58,526 nt of DNA from an uncultured bacterium (GCA_937922705.1 CALAIW010000015.1:1-58526); one strand, 5' to 3'. Positions 25,505 through 37,851 are shown, numbered from the stretch's first letter. The notes: generated from the sequence alone by a model not told the origin. A program made the numbers and translations.

Positions 25505-27068
25505 CGCTCTATTCCTTTTTCTCTTCTTAGGAAGTTTCCTTGAAGCCCAAATTGTGGTGACCGTTGATGGGCAAAGCCTCCAAAGTGAGGCTCGGCTTGT
25601 GACTCGAAACGGTACAATCTATGTTGCCGTTGAGGACCTTTTCAAAGACATTGGAGGTATTGCCTACTATTCTCCCATCATGAAAAAGGTTAATCTCAAG
25701 TACGGAAGGTCCTCTTGGGTTCTCTCCCTGGATAAGGGGATTGCAGTTTCTGAAAGACAAGAAGTCCCCCTCAACGGAAAAGTCTTTGTAGAGAACAACA
25801 AAGTTTACGTGTCTTTTGGGCTTCTTGGAGAACTCTTTGGTTTTCGGATAACTCAAAGGACTAAAGAAACTCTCCCAACCGCCCCAGAGAGTCCAGCACC
25901 ACCCTCGCCCCGAGAGGGTCCTATCACCCTCTCGGGAGTGCGATTCTCCTCGTACGACCAGGAAATGCGCACCCGCGTCACCTTTGATTTCCAAGGTGGT
26001 GTCCCTCCTTTCACCTCTCAGGTAGATAGAGCGAAAAGCGTAGTAAACATCACGTTTCAGAACTGCACCCTGGGGAAGAATGTAGCGCCCTCCATTGCTA
26101 TTGGCGATACAAGGGTAGATACAATAGTATTACGAGAACAAAATGGAAGGGTTCAGGCTACCATCACCTTCAAAGGAGCCATCCAGGTTCGGGAAGGAAA
26201 GCTCGATGGAGAAAATCCAAGAGCATACTTTGACCTCACGAGCCTCGTAGAAATTACAGAAACAGCGCCAATCTCACCCTCCCCTTCGCCTCTGCCATCC
26301 CCCTCTCCCCTTCTTAGACCATCGCCTTCACCCTCTCCTGAAGGTACCCCAAGCCCTTCCCTGGAGGTTGTAAACCGTAACGTTATCGTCCTTGACCCTG
26401 GGCATGGGGGGAATGACCCTGGGTGTGTCCACAACGGATATAAGGAAAAAGACATTGTTTTGGCTATTGCCCTAAGGGTGAGACAAATTCTCGAATCCCG
26501 AGGATACAAAGTGTACATGACGAGAGAAGGCGATACGTACCCAACCTTTGATGATCGGTATAACCTAGCAAACAACAAGAATCCCTTTGTCTTTGTGAGT
26601 ATCCATTGCAACGCTTCGCCTAACCCAAAAGCAAGTGGGGTTGAAGTTTTTGTAGGTGGAGCAAAACCGCGGGGCGAAGGAGCACTCGACGTGGCTGAGC
26701 GAGAAAATGCAAAGTTCCTCACTGAGCAAAGCTCGATTCTCTCTAATCCAAACAAACTCGCCTCTGTTTTTGCTTCAGCATACTACGGGAAAAGCCGTGA
26801 AGCAAGCGTAAAACTTGCCGAACTCATGGTACAGCAGATATCACAAAAAACAGGACTCCCTGGACGTGGTATTAAAGAAGCACCTCTTGTGGTTCTTGGA
26901 CACATGCTCTATCCCGCCTGTCTTGTGGAAGTTGGTTTTTTGAGTAATCCCGACGAAGCGAAGAAATTGGCTTCCTCCTCCTTCCAGAACCGCATTGCCC
27001 AGGGAATCGCTGACGCTATAGAGGCTTTTGCCAAAAGTCCTGAACTCGCAAAGCTTCTTGGAGGGTAA
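25476..27068 (+). CDS. N-acetylmuramoyl-L-alanine amidase with AMIN domain (AmiC-like)
   Basis: 530 residues. Signal peptide (IFLFSALFLFLFLGSFLEAQ), an N-terminal copper-amine-oxidase-like beta domain (about 25-130), an AMIN domain (about 150-255) that directs it to the septum or envelope, a Pro/Ser linker (about 262-300), and an Amidase_3 catalytic domain (about 305-520). Zinc ligands and the catalytic Glu are visible: DPGHGG, GYKEKDIVLA, SIHCNAS and LVEVGFLSN. It cleaves the peptide stem from MurNAc during cell separation. ATG 25476 lies inside ssb; GerMN protein follows after two bases. Confidence 0.93.
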   Translation: MKLPKIFLFSALFLFLFLGSFLEAQIVVTVDGQSLQSEARLVTRNGTIYVAVEDLFKDIGGIAYYSPIMKKVNLKYGRSSWVLSLDKGIAVSERQEVPLNGKVFVENNKVYVSFGLLGELFGFRITQRTKETLPTAPESPAPPSPREGPITLSGVRFSSYDQEMRTRVTFDFQGGVPPFTSQVDRAKSVVNITFQNCTLGKNVAPSIAIGDTRVDTIVLREQNGRVQATITFKGAIQVREGKLDGENPRAYFDLTSLVEITETAPISPSPSPLPSPSPLLRPSPSPSPEGTPSPSLEVVNRNVIVLDPGHGGNDPGCVHNGYKEKDIVLAIALRVRQILESRGYKVYMTREGDTYPTFDDRYNLANNKNPFVFVSIHCNASPNPKASGVEVFVGGAKPRGEGALDVAERENAKFLTEQSSILSNPNKLASVFASAYYGKSREASVKLAELMVQQISQKTGLPGRGIKEAPLVVLGHMLYPACLVEVGFLSNPDEAKKLASSSFQNRIAQGIADAIEAFAKSPELAKLLGG

Positions 27069-27070
27069 CG

Positions 27071-27685
27071 ATGGAAGAATTCCGCTACCGAAGAAAGAAA
27101 AAGCGGAAAAAGCGCTCCTTTTCCTGGCAGGCGATTCTCTATGTCCTCCTTGGAGTACTCCTCTTTTTCGGAGTGGTATACGGCGGGGAACTCATCTTTA
27201 GAATACTCCGCTCCTCACCCTCTCCTACACCCCAACCCACAGAAATTGTTCTTCCACCCCAAGAGAACACCATGGAAGTTGTCGTGTATTTTGCCAATCC
27301 GGATTTTACCGCTCTTGTAGGTGAAAAGCGGTACATCGCGAGGGATGATCGATACCTTGAGCGAACCCTTGAGGAACTCCTTAAGGGCCCAAAGGACAAA
27401 AACCTTTTTAACGCTATACCCAAGGGGACCCAGCTCAATGCTGTTTTTGTAGAAGGGAATACGGCTTATGTTGACCTTAGCTCTGAAATGGCGAAAAATC
27501 AATCAGGAGGAACGTCGCAGGAATTCTTAAGTGTTTACGCCGTTGTAGATACCCTTACTGCCTTTCCAGGTATTGAGCAAGTGAAAATTCTTATCGACGG
27601 GAAAGAAACCCAAACACTCTGTGGCCACATCGATATATCCAAACCCTTGCGAAGGGACGAGCGGGTCATTGCAAAGGTTCAGTAG
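27071..27685 (+). CDS. Membrane-anchored GerMN-domain protein
   Basis: 204 residues: a very basic N-terminus ([12 protein letters not shown]), one membrane segment (about 20-42), a short Ser/Pro linker, and a GerMN domain (about 68-200) with [34 protein letters not shown], and [15 protein letters not shown]. The GerMN fold often occurs next to or fused with amidases and is thought to assist cell-wall hydrolases. Its location two bases behind the amidase gene supports that link. Confidence 0.88.
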   Translation: MEEFRYRRKKKRKKRSFSWQAILYVLLGVLLFFGVVYGGELIFRILRSSPSPTPQPTEIVLPPQENTMEVVVYFANPDFTALVGEKRYIARDDRYLERTLEELLKGPKDKNLFNAIPKGTQLNAVFVEGNTAYVDLSSEMAKNQSGGTSQEFLSVYAVVDTLTAFPGIEQVKILIDGKETQTLCGHIDISKPLRRDERVIAKVQ

Positions 27686-27725
27686 TTTTCGAGAGCTTGG
27701 AGAGTACCTAAAGGAGCGGACGTTC

Positions 27726-28454
27726 ATGCGGAGTGATGGGCGAAAATCAGATGAACTCCGACCAATAAGCATTGTGCGAAATTACCTGAAATACGCTGAG
27801 GGTTCAGTACTCATCGAAGCAGGGAATAACCGCATTGTCTGTGCTATATCGGTGGAAGATCGGGTACCTCAGTTCCTTCGTAATACTGGCCAGGGTTGGA
27901 TCACCGCCGAGTACGCTATGCTTCCTCGTGCTACAACCACCCGCAACATCCGTGACGCAGTAAAGGGGCAAATTGGTGGGCGAACCCACGAAATCCAGCG
28001 TCTTATCGGTCGAGCCTTGCGCTCAGTGGTGAATCTTGAGAAACTTGGAGAGCGAACAATACTCGTTGATTGCGATGTAATTCAAGCCGATGGTGGCACA
28101 AGGACCCTCGCCATAACTGGTTCCTTTATCGCCCTTGTGGATGCCCTCTGGCGATTTCTCGATGGGGGTATTCTCACTGAACGAGGCATTGTCCGGGATT
28201 ACCTCGCTGCGGTGAGCGTGGGTATAGTCAACGGAGAAATGCTTCTTGACCTAAATTTCGAAGAGGATTCCATTGCCCAGGTGGATATGAACGTCGTCAT
28301 GACTGGGAGTGGAAAGTTTGTAGAAATTCAAGGAACGGCAGAGAAAGAGCCTTTCTCCCGCGACACTTTGAGTGCCCTTCTTAACCTTGCAGAAAGGGGT
28401 CTTCAGGAAATCCTCACCATGGAACGAAAGCTTCTTGAGCGAGGCCTCCCATGA
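27726..28454 (+). CDS. rph: Ribonuclease PH
   Basis: 242 residues; phosphorolytic 3'-5' exoribonuclease that trims tRNA 3' ends. Signatures [14 protein letters not shown] at the start, [33 protein letters not shown] and [18 protein letters not shown] are all present. The ATG at 27726 follows AAAGGAGCGG and puts the conserved opening at residue 1. The stop overlaps the rdgB start (ATGA), a pairing common in many bacteria. Confidence 0.96.
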   Translation: MRSDGRKSDELRPISIVRNYLKYAEGSVLIEAGNNRIVCAISVEDRVPQFLRNTGQGWITAEYAMLPRATTTRNIRDAVKGQIGGRTHEIQRLIGRALRSVVNLEKLGERTILVDCDVIQADGGTRTLAITGSFIALVDALWRFLDGGILTERGIVRDYLAAVSVGIVNGEMLLDLNFEEDSIAQVDMNVVMTGSGKFVEIQGTAEKEPFSRDTLSALLNLAERGLQEILTMERKLLERGLP

Positions 28455-29065
28455 AACCGAGAGTCTACATTGTGACGCGGAACCAGGGAAAACTTACCGA
28501 GATACAGGATATTCTTGGAGCCTTTGGCATCGAAGCAAAAGGTATCTACGAAATTGCCGATATCGGCGAAGTTGCAGAGACAGGAAAAACGTATCTAGAG
28601 AATGCCCTTTTGAAGGCCCGAGCTGGGTTTGCAAAGACAGGGTTTCTTTCAGTTGGTGAGGATTCAGGACTCGAAGTTGCCGCTTTAGGAGGACTTCCTG
28701 GAATACACTCTGCGCGTTTTGGAGGGCCAGGACTTTCTCAGAAAGAGCGCATCAATCTCCTCCTTGAGCACCTTCGAGGTGTTCCCAAGGAAAAGCGAAC
28801 CGCACGGTTTGTTTGTGTGGTAGCTTTGGCCAGTCCCTGGGGAGAAAAGGTCTTTGAAGGAGTTTGCGAGGGATACATTGCCGAAGAACCTCAAGGAGAA
28901 TTTGGGTTTGGGTACGACCCTGTGTTTGTCTTCCCACCCTTTGAGAAAACCTTTGCTCAGCTCGGTCCGAAAGTGAAAAACCAAGTGAGTCACCGAGCCA
29001 TGGCTCTCCGAAAGCTTGCCCAATTCCTTCACGAGGAAATCTACCAGGGTCTCAAAGAAGGGTGA
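28451..29065 (+). CDS. rdgB: XTP/dITP pyrophosphatase (RdgB/HAM1)
   Basis: 204 residues. It hydrolyses non-canonical purine triphosphates to keep them out of DNA and RNA. Family motifs: [12 protein letters not shown] at the N-terminus, [31 protein letters not shown] and VSHRAMAL. It is translationally coupled to rph. Confidence 0.95.
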   Translation: MKPRVYIVTRNQGKLTEIQDILGAFGIEAKGIYEIADIGEVAETGKTYLENALLKARAGFAKTGFLSVGEDSGLEVAALGGLPGIHSARFGGPGLSQKERINLLLEHLRGVPKEKRTARFVCVVALASPWGEKVFEGVCEGYIAEEPQGEFGFGYDPVFVFPPFEKTFAQLGPKVKNQVSHRAMALRKLAQFLHEEIYQGLKEG

Positions 29066-29136
29066 TACCTGGAACATGAGAACAAAACGCATCCACAGCA
29101 CCCTAACCTTAGGGAGAAACTTAGCCAAGCTTCGCA

Positions 29137-30048
29137 TCAGGGTGCACTCTCAAAAACCACGCCCTCGTACTTTCTAAGGATACTCTTTCGCCAGCGCAAG
29201 AAAGCCTCTTCGATTTCGGCAAGACGCGACCCATTTCCCTCCTCAAGGAAAGCCACAAGGAGATCTTTGATCTTTTGCGCCTCGCGATCTGGAGGACGAA
29301 GCATCTTCACCAAGTATTCTGGGGGCATTACTCCCTGCCCAATGTCAACCAGAATGTCCCTAACCCTATTGTGAAAGGCAATAATGTCCTCCAGGGATGC
29401 AACTCCCCGCGATACACCAGGAAAGAAAAATGAAGCAACGCTTAAAGCTACCAGGGCAACACAGGCTCCATAGGCAATACGCTCTCCCCAGCGTCTCCAG
29501 GAAAATACCGAAAACCCTGGAGCAATAATCCATCCAAGGCTCATACCAGCAAGAAGCCCTCCAACGTGTGCTGCGTTGTCAATAGCCGGAACAGTAAAAC
29601 CGATGAGGAGGTTAATGAAGATAAAAGGGAGAAGGCTCATCCCCAGTCGATGAAGCGATGTATTCCGATACTTGAGACCTCCGGCAAAAAGAAGCCCCGC
29701 AAGACCAAAAATCGCTCCACTTGCGCCTACACCTACTTGGCGAAAATTGAGAAGAAAGGAAAGAAAACTTCCTGAAAGTCCTGAGAGCACATAGGCTATG
29801 AAGAATTTCCTGTAGCCGTATATCCCTTCAACAATTCTCCCAAGCTGAAAGAGGGCGTAAGTATTAAGAAAAAGGTGCCACACGTTGCCATGGAGAAAAA
29901 TGCAGATGAGAAGCCTCTGCCACTCACCTGAAGCAATAAGCGGCCCATACTTTGCCCCAAGACGCAAAAGGTTAGAAAGAGTAAAGCCACCGCTTGCCAC
30001 GGTGGCTACAAAGAACACCAGATTGAAGACAATAACCGGATAGAGCAT
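29137..30048 (-). CDS. Rhomboid-family intramembrane serine protease
   Basis: 303 residues. Six membrane segments carry the family pattern: ICIFLHGNVWHLFLNTYAL, the catalytic Ser in GVGASGAIFG and the catalytic His in DNAAHVGGLLAG. A seventh hydrophobic segment (ACVALVALSVASFFF) and a soluble helical C-terminal tail of about 80 residues follow. Substrate unknown. The start overlaps the upstream gene's stop by one base. Confidence 0.9.
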   Translation of the reverse strand: MLYPVIVFNLVFFVATVASGGFTLSNLLRLGAKYGPLIASGEWQRLLICIFLHGNVWHLFLNTYALFQLGRIVEGIYGYRKFFIAYVLSGLSGSFLSFLLNFRQVGVGASGAIFGLAGLLFAGGLKYRNTSLHRLGMSLLPFIFINLLIGFTVPAIDNAAHVGGLLAGMSLGWIIAPGFSVFSWRRWGERIAYGACVALVALSVASFFFPGVSRGVASLEDIIAFHNRVRDILVDIGQGVMPPEYLVKMLRPPDREAQKIKDLLVAFLEEGNGSRLAEIEEAFLRWRKSILRKYEGVVFESAP

Positions 30049-30767
30049 CAGGAAACCCGGCTTAGCGCCTCTTCAACCTCTCTTCTCAAGGTTTCGTCAG
30101 TTGAAAGGTAGTGGTTGATTTCGCTTGAGAGCTTCACCAGAAGGTATAACCAGTAAATAGCAAAAGTTACAATACTCAGGACAATGAAGAGCACAATGTT
30201 TCGTCGCGGTATTCGGAACACCCGTCCCCCAAGGCGAACACCATGCTTGTCTTCGAGGTACTGATAGAGCTTATCCTTAAGGTCAGAGAGTTTTCCGGTA
30301 GAGCGAAAGATAAGGGCAAGGTACACAGCAAGAAAGATAAAGGCTAAGATGTTAAAGACAATCGCGTACATCCCCGTAAAGAGCCCAATAATATAGAACA
30401 CCAGGTACAGCCAGAAGGGCCAGGTCTGCACGGTAAACTCCTCAGTGCGATTTGCGAAGAAACCAATTTCTCCCCTCAGTGGATCCTCTAAACGGTCTTT
30501 CAGGTTAAGGAACACATCCCGGGTATTCGCAATATTGCGGTTAATTGCCTGTGCCCACTGGTAGAGGACGAGGAGCTGGAAAATGGCCCCAAGGATACCA
30601 AAAACGGCAACAAGCGCTATGGACCCTCCTGCCGCAGCAGGCTGCAGTTGTGCCGCGGCAACCAATCCCGCAATGACAAAAATAACCGCAAGAATCACAA
30701 ATACCACAGCAAGAATCGCCAAAGGCATACTTACCCGATCTTCCTCAAGAAATCTGGAAATAGCCAT
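30048..30767 (-). CDS. DUF4234-like membrane protein
   Basis: 239 residues, five or so membrane segments. Two N-terminal segments are followed by a soluble loop with NRNIANTRDVFLNLKDRL, a paired segment in the middle (WPFWLYLVFYIIGLFTGMYAIVF), and near the end FIVLSIVTFAIYWLYLLVKLSSEIN, the typical DUF4234 pattern. No catalytic motif. It is cotranscribed with the rhomboid protease, which might cleave or quality-check it (inference only). Confidence 0.65.
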   Translation of the reverse strand: MAISRFLEEDRVSMPLAILAVVFVILAVIFVIAGLVAAAQLQPAAAGGSIALVAVFGILGAIFQLLVLYQWAQAINRNIANTRDVFLNLKDRLEDPLRGEIGFFANRTEEFTVQTWPFWLYLVFYIIGLFTGMYAIVFNILAFIFLAVYLALIFRSTGKLSDLKDKLYQYLEDKHGVRLGGRVFRIPRRNIVLFIVLSIVTFAIYWLYLLVKLSSEINHYLSTDETLRREVEEALSRVS

Positions 30768-30815
30768 CAGTACTCCCTCCCTTTTCTTCCAGATTGTACC
30801 ATAATTGCACGGCTT

Positions 30816-31232
30816 CTATTCCCCAATAATCTTTACGAGAACCCGCTTGGGCCTTTTCCCGTCAAACTCTCCATAGAAAACTTGCTCCCAAGGGCCAAGG
30901 TCAAGTTTTCCATCCGTTATAGCAATAACCACCTCCCTCCCCATGATGGTTCGCTTAAGATGCGCATCGGCATTGTCCTCACCGACATTATGGCGATACT
31001 GTTCATAAGGCTTTTCCGGAGCAAGTTTTTCAAGCCATCGCTCGAAATCCTCGTGAAGCCCCTCTTCATCGTCGTTGATAAAAACGCTTGCGGTAATATG
31101 CATCGCATTACAAAGAAGAAGTCCATCGGTAATGCCACTTTCGCGAACACATTCCTCAAGAAGGGGAGTAATGTTGACGAAGGCACGACGGGTAGGGATA
31201 TTGAACCAGAGTTCCTTACGGTAGCTCCGCAT
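30816..31232 (-). CDS. YjbQ/UPF0047 family protein
   Basis: 138 residues. Family signatures: [41 protein letters not shown] and [20 protein letters not shown]. Conserved His, Asp and Glu residues suggest a metal site. The family was reported to have weak thiamine phosphate synthase activity, but the real role is uncertain. Confidence 0.9.
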   Translation of the reverse strand: MRSYRKELWFNIPTRRAFVNITPLLEECVRESGITDGLLLCNAMHITASVFINDDEEGLHEDFERWLEKLAPEKPYEQYRHNVGEDNADAHLKRTIMGREVVIAITDGKLDLGPWEQVFYGEFDGKRPKRVLVKIIGE

Positions 31233-31263
31233 AGCTCCTCCCTTCGGGGCTTCAAGAGGACTC

Positions 31264-31357
31264 TGGCGGAGAGGGAGGGATTCGAACCCTCGAGGCGGTT
31301 TTTGGTCCGCCTAATCGCTTAGCAGGCGATTGCCTTCAGCCACTCGGCCACCTCTCC
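31264..31357 (-). tRNA. tRNA-Ser, anticodon GCU
   Basis: A class II tRNA of 94 nt with encoded CCA (31264-31266) and discriminator G. The acceptor GGAGAGG pairs with CCTCTCC. The anticodon loop CTGCTAA gives GCU, reading AGC and AGU. A long variable arm and GGTTCGAATCC T-arm are present. It lies at the end of the serine operon. Confidence 0.97.
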
Positions 31358-31370
31358 TCAGGACACCGGT

Positions 31371-31376
31371 AGTATA
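31371..31376 (-). promoter_or_regulatory. Extended -10 promoter of tRNA-Ser
   Basis: TGG followed by TATACT on the minus strand, 14 bases upstream of the mature 5' end. It suggests that tRNA-Ser can be transcribed independently of the serS operon. Confidence 0.5.
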
Positions 31377-31395
31377 CCATGGACACAAAAAGCCT

Positions 31396-32508
31396 TCAAT
31401 ACCCAGAAAGGGCGTACGCCTTTTCAAGAACCCGCTGTACCGCAACCCCATCCTCAACCGTTGCTCCAAGAGAAGGCTTTCCAGCAAGACGGAGAAGAAA
31501 GTCATGAGCACAGGCGATGTGTGCTCGAACCCAGCCAATTGCAAATTTTCCAGGAATTCGGTTCGGATAGGGGTACTGGTGCACCGATTCGATACGTTGA
31601 AACCCTCGTTCCCCACCATATGGGCCAGCAGGGCGGCGAGCATCATATACTGCGAGGAAATTCGGCTGCATAGAGTTATAGCGAATGGCACCCTCCGTGC
31701 CCTCAATCTCCAGACGAAGTTCGTCACAGCTTCCCGTGGCAAAACGGCTTGCCTCAAGGGTCACCGGGGCACCACTGTCAAGGACCCCTAAAACTTCAGC
31801 CCAGTCATCAACCAGAACATCAACTAGCTCTTGCTCTGAAGAAGCTCTGGGACGTTTTCGGATAAAGGTTTTCCCCCGTGCGCTCTCCACCTTAAATGGA
31901 CCAAGAAGGTAGTGAATGAGGTCCACAAGATGGGATCCAAGGTCCGCGAAAGCCCCACCACCAGCACGTTCTTTATCAAGCCGCCAGCTCATAGGACGTA
32001 GAGGGTCATTGTACCCCGAGTGCAGATACTGAGCACGGACACGAACGATCTCGCCAAGAAAGCCACTACGAACAAGTTCCCGAGCTCGAAGGATAGCCGG
32101 AACAAAACGGTTTTGAAAAGCCATACCAAAAGGGATACCTTGGGAGGTAACTGCTTCCTGTATTTTCTCCGCCTCTTCGAGATTGCGTGCAAGAGGCTTG
32201 TCGCAGTACACAGGCTTTTTGGCTCTTGCGGCCTCCAGGACCACCGGAAGATGGAGGAAATTCGGGGTAGCAACAACAACAAGGTCAATATCTTTTCGAT
32301 GCACGAGTTCTTCAAAGTGATGGGTTACAAAAGAAACCCCTGTTTCCTCCTGGACCTTCTGGGCGGTACTCTCCTGGGAAGTGCAGATGCCGCGAACCTC
32401 AGGAATATAAGGAAGTTCAGCATAGTAAAAGGGCAAGGACACAAAGGCAAGAGCATGAATACGCCCGATAAACCCAAAACCCACAATGCCAATACTAAGG
32501 CGTTTCAC
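31396..32508 (-). CDS. Gfo/Idh/MocA-family oxidoreductase
   Basis: 370 residues. Rossmann motif VGFGFIGRIHA at the N-terminus, VVATPNFLHLPVVLEAA, and the catalytic-region CDKPLARNLEEAE. LDKERAGGGAFADLGSHLVDLIHYLLG is the C-terminal domain signature. Usually acts on sugars or inositols with NAD(P). Start GTG 32508 directly follows the serS stop. Its presence in a serine operon is unexplained by known pathways. Confidence 0.87.
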   Translation of the reverse strand: MKRLSIGIVGFGFIGRIHALAFVSLPFYYAELPYIPEVRGICTSQESTAQKVQEETGVSFVTHHFEELVHRKDIDLVVVATPNFLHLPVVLEAARAKKPVYCDKPLARNLEEAEKIQEAVTSQGIPFGMAFQNRFVPAILRARELVRSGFLGEIVRVRAQYLHSGYNDPLRPMSWRLDKERAGGGAFADLGSHLVDLIHYLLGPFKVESARGKTFIRKRPRASSEQELVDVLVDDWAEVLGVLDSGAPVTLEASRFATGSCDELRLEIEGTEGAIRYNSMQPNFLAVYDARRPAGPYGGERGFQRIESVHQYPYPNRIPGKFAIGWVRAHIACAHDFLLRLAGKPSLGATVEDGVAVQRVLEKAYALSGY

Positions 32509-35264
<2,756 letters not shown>

Positions 35265-35278
35265 ACCATCGACCCCCC

Positions 35279-35698
35279 TCAGATATCGAAATACACTTGT
35301 GCCCGGAAAAGCCCTGGCTCAACCTCCTCTACCTTAACCTCGTAATACGTACAGGCCTTCACGACCCGAAAGATTTCGTGCTTTGCAAAATCAATTGGTT
35401 CTCCGCTTACCTTTGCCTTAAGGTAATACTGCCCGAGTTCCAGGATATCAAAATGGGAAAGAAGCACTTCCTCGGCTTCGAAAAGGTACAGCAGCTCGTT
35501 GAGCCAGGTAACCAGAAGATCTTCGTAATCGCTTCCCTCAACAGAAACGGTGGTTGCAAATCCTCTGTCTACTTTTTCTAACGCTCCGATAAGGGAGAAC
35601 ATTCCCAAAGCAGCATTGGCAAAGAGCTCTTCAAGAGACCTCCCCCAGGCAACAAGGCCGATATCCGCAGTGTGGTCAAGAATCTCAAAGGCTTTCAT
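35279..35698 (-). CDS. Archease, RtcB activator
   Basis: 139 residues. The family opening EILDHTADIGLVAWG contains the metal-binding Asp, and the end shows KACTYYEVKVEEVEPGLFRAQVYFDI with the conserved C-terminal Asp-Ile. Archease promotes guanylylation of RtcB and multiple turnover. The start shares one base with the serA stop (TAATG). Confidence 0.93.
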   Translation of the reverse strand: MKAFEILDHTADIGLVAWGRSLEELFANAALGMFSLIGALEKVDRGFATTVSVEGSDYEDLLVTWLNELLYLFEAEEVLLSHFDILELGQYYLKAKVSGEPIDFAKHEIFRVVKACTYYEVKVEEVEPGLFRAQVYFDI

Positions 35699-36654
35699 TA
35701 GTATCCTATTGGAACCCCCTCTCCTGGGCGAAAGAAAGCTCTGAGTTTATTTATCAGAACCTCTGTGGCGTTGAGGAATGCCTCTTCGGTGCTTCCGCCA
35801 ATGTGGGGTGTGCAGATGACATTTTCCTGGGAAAGAAGCTCAAGATCTTCTTCTGAGGGAGGTTCAGTTTCATATACATCTAAAGCCACTCCAGCAAGAT
35901 GCCCATCTTTCAAAACCTCAAGGAGCGCTTTCTGATCGATAACCTTCCCTCGAGAGGTATTGATGAGATACGCACCCTTTTTCATCTTCCGAAGCATCTC
36001 GCCAGAGAGAAGCCCTCTTGTCTCATTATTGAGAACTACATGTAGGGAAACAATGTCGCTTCGCTCAAGGAGTTCCTCAAGGCGAAAAACTCGCTTCACC
36101 CCACGTCGGGAAAACTCTTCCTCGGGAACGTATGGATCGTAAGCCACCACTTCCGCCCGCATAGTCTTGACAATCTCAGCCACCCGCCGGCCAATGCTCC
36201 CAAAGCCTATAATGCCCCAGGTCTTTCCCTCCACAGTCTTTCCAGTGTACTTCCCCTTCGTCCACTTTCCCTCTTTCAAGAACGCACAGGTAACATAGAG
36301 ATGGCGCAGAAGAGCAATGGCAAGCCCTATGGTAAGCTCTGCAACACTTCCTGCTGAGGCTTCGGGTGTGTTTATAACCTGAATTCCCCTCGCCTCACAG
36401 GCCTTTTTGTCGATATTATCCGTTCCCACTCCAGGGCGAGCAACAACCTTAAGTCGCGGTGCATGCTCAACAATTCTTGCGGTAACAAGAGGATTAGAAC
36501 GTACCACAAACACATCCTTATCTTGGATAGCCCGAATAATTTCCTCTTCATCGTCGGAAGCAAGAACCTCAACAGGACCAATTTCTTCGGAAAGCCGCCG
36601 AACCATATCCTCAGGAACACCACGAGCACAGAGGATACGAACCATTCCGCTCAT
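35698..36654 (-). CDS. serA: D-3-phosphoglycerate dehydrogenase (short SerA)
   Basis: 318 residues; NAD-dependent 2-hydroxyacid dehydrogenase without the C-terminal ACT domain. VARPGVGTDNID, NTPEASAGSVAELTIGLAIALLRH, the Rossmann WGIIGFGSIGRRVAE, the catalytic Arg in INTSRGKVID, Glu in DVYETEPP and His in CTPHIGGST are all visible. The T-box and serS context strongly favour 3-phosphoglycerate as substrate. ATG 36654 or ATG 36645 may start it; GGAGG fits the second better. Confidence 0.9.
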   Translation of the reverse strand: MSGMVRILCARGVPEDMVRRLSEEIGPVEVLASDDEEEIIRAIQDKDVFVVRSNPLVTARIVEHAPRLKVVARPGVGTDNIDKKACEARGIQVINTPEASAGSVAELTIGLAIALLRHLYVTCAFLKEGKWTKGKYTGKTVEGKTWGIIGFGSIGRRVAEIVKTMRAEVVAYDPYVPEEEFSRRGVKRVFRLEELLERSDIVSLHVVLNNETRGLLSGEMLRKMKKGAYLINTSRGKVIDQKALLEVLKDGHLAGVALDVYETEPPSEEDLELLSQENVICTPHIGGSTEEAFLNATEVLINKLRAFFRPGEGVPIGY

Positions 36655-36692
36655 CCTCCATCCACCTCCATTTTCGCAGTATCCAGGCCTTT

Positions 36693-37601
36693 TTAAACCG
36701 AAAATCTCTGAAGCACCTCAAGAATTCCGTAAACCTCAGAAGCTTCAAGCGTATCACCATACCTTATCCAGAGAGTCCCATCCCTTCGGGGGACGTAACC
36801 GGCACAAATGCCTCGTTCCTTCAAAGCAGAAAGAACGTCCTCTCCCTTTGTTCCCTCAGGTAACCCAATGATTGCCACTGATGGAAAGGACTCCTCCCCG
36901 GGAATTCCAAAACCCAGGGCTTGCACTTTCTCGTAAAAAAGCTTTGCAAGGTGCTTTCTCCGTTCCCAGATTGCCTCCTTCCCCACTGCCCGCAACGCCT
37001 CAAGGTATGCCACAAAAGAAGAAGGTACTTCCCTTGTACTCCACCTTTGGAGGCGTGAAAAGTCAAGAGCAAACCGAGGACAGCGAGCACGTTCTCTTGC
37101 TTCCCAAGCTTTCTTTGTAACAGCAAAGAACACAACATCCTGAAACGACAAGGGTTCGGCAACCACTGCAAGGTCGACCCCAATTGCTTCAAGCTCAAGA
37201 GGAAAAACCCCAAAAGATTCTCCTACCTCAGCGACGCAAAACGCCCCAAAAGACCGACACACTTTGCTCCATCCTGCAAGGTCCGCACAAAGTCCTGTAG
37301 TTCTCTCCACATGAGGTACAAGAACTCCTCGAATTGTTCTCCTCTCCCGAGTCTGGAGAAAAAGACGCAAATCCTCGGGTGAGGGAGCTCTTCCTCCATA
37401 CCCTCCGAGGCGAACCACCGAAAGCCCAAAAGCTTCAGCAATTTTTGCCCAGCATTCTCCCGTCTCTCCGAAAATCGGGACAATGACCACATCCCCTGGG
37501 GAGAAGGAATTCACCACTGCTACCTCAAGCCCCAAAACCTTGGGAAAGGGACAAAAGAAGATTTCACTTTTCGTTCCAAGAAAGTACCGTACCGTCTCCA
37601 T
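36693..37601 (-). CDS. Class V aminotransferase-like (SerC/AGAT type), apparently without PLP lysine
   Basis: 302 residues, beginning inside the fold: YFLGTKSEIFF matches about residue 55-60 of normal family members, so the N-terminal segment is missing. Where family members have the Schiff-base lysine (VTGSQKALMLPPG), this protein reads VVAEPLSFQDVVFF without lysine and three residues shorter. The aspartate that contacts the PLP nitrogen (VDAVSSLG) is replaced in VAEVGESFG. The remainder aligns well to the end. It therefore probably does not catalyse transamination; it may be decaying or have a non-catalytic role. The ATG follows the T-box terminator directly with no good ribosome site. First gene of the serine operon. 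Confidence 0.75.
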   Translation of the reverse strand: METVRYFLGTKSEIFFCPFPKVLGLEVAVVNSFSPGDVVIVPIFGETGECWAKIAEAFGLSVVRLGGYGGRAPSPEDLRLFLQTRERRTIRGVLVPHVERTTGLCADLAGWSKVCRSFGAFCVAEVGESFGVFPLELEAIGVDLAVVAEPLSFQDVVFFAVTKKAWEARERARCPRFALDFSRLQRWSTREVPSSFVAYLEALRAVGKEAIWERRKHLAKLFYEKVQALGFGIPGEESFPSVAIIGLPEGTKGEDVLSALKERGICAGYVPRRDGTLWIRYGDTLEASEVYGILEVLQRFSV

Positions 37602-37604
37602 AGA

Positions 37605-37638
37605 AAACAAAAACTCTCGCCCAAGGGGCGAGAGTTTT
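37605..37638 (-). terminator. T-box-controlled terminator
   Basis: A 13-bp stem (37610-37622 with 37626-37638), 3-base loop, then TTTTTGTTTTC on the minus strand running straight into the start codon of the first operon gene. Confidence 0.88.
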
Positions 37639-37845
37639 CCCGCGGTGCCACCCTTCTTCGGTGGTTACCCCACCCTCAAAGCGTTAACGCGCAAAAATCG
37701 CGTTGGGTACTACTCTCCTTCGTACCCACAACTCCAGGGCGGATTCAGGGAAGGAAAGGACCGGCTTACACCTTATCCGGCTCTCTGTGCCTTTCCAGGA
37801 CCCCCTACTGCTCCCCTTCATCGCCGTTTCTAAGCCTTCTCGGTA
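37610..37845 (-). promoter_or_regulatory. T-box leader, predicted serine-specific
   Basis: Reading the minus strand, CGATGAAGGGGAGCAGTA opens Stem I, the specifier loop near 37741-37748 reads TGAATCC with UCC (Ser) at 37741-37743, and the T-box core AGGGTGGCACCGCGG is at 37640-37654. The variable base after UGG is C, which would pair with a G discriminator, as in tRNA-Ser (the tRNA-Ser in this window ends GCCA). A terminator hairpin follows. Downstream genes include serA and serS, which agrees with serine. Confidence 0.92.
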
Positions 37846-37851
37846 TAAGAA

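Noticed and set aside
37741-37750. Isoleucine, proline or other specifier reading for the T-box
   Set aside because: Aligning the specifier loop from its 3' side (purine then CCCTGG) gives UCC; the discriminator-pairing C and the serA/serS context also fit serine and not isoleucine (discriminator A).
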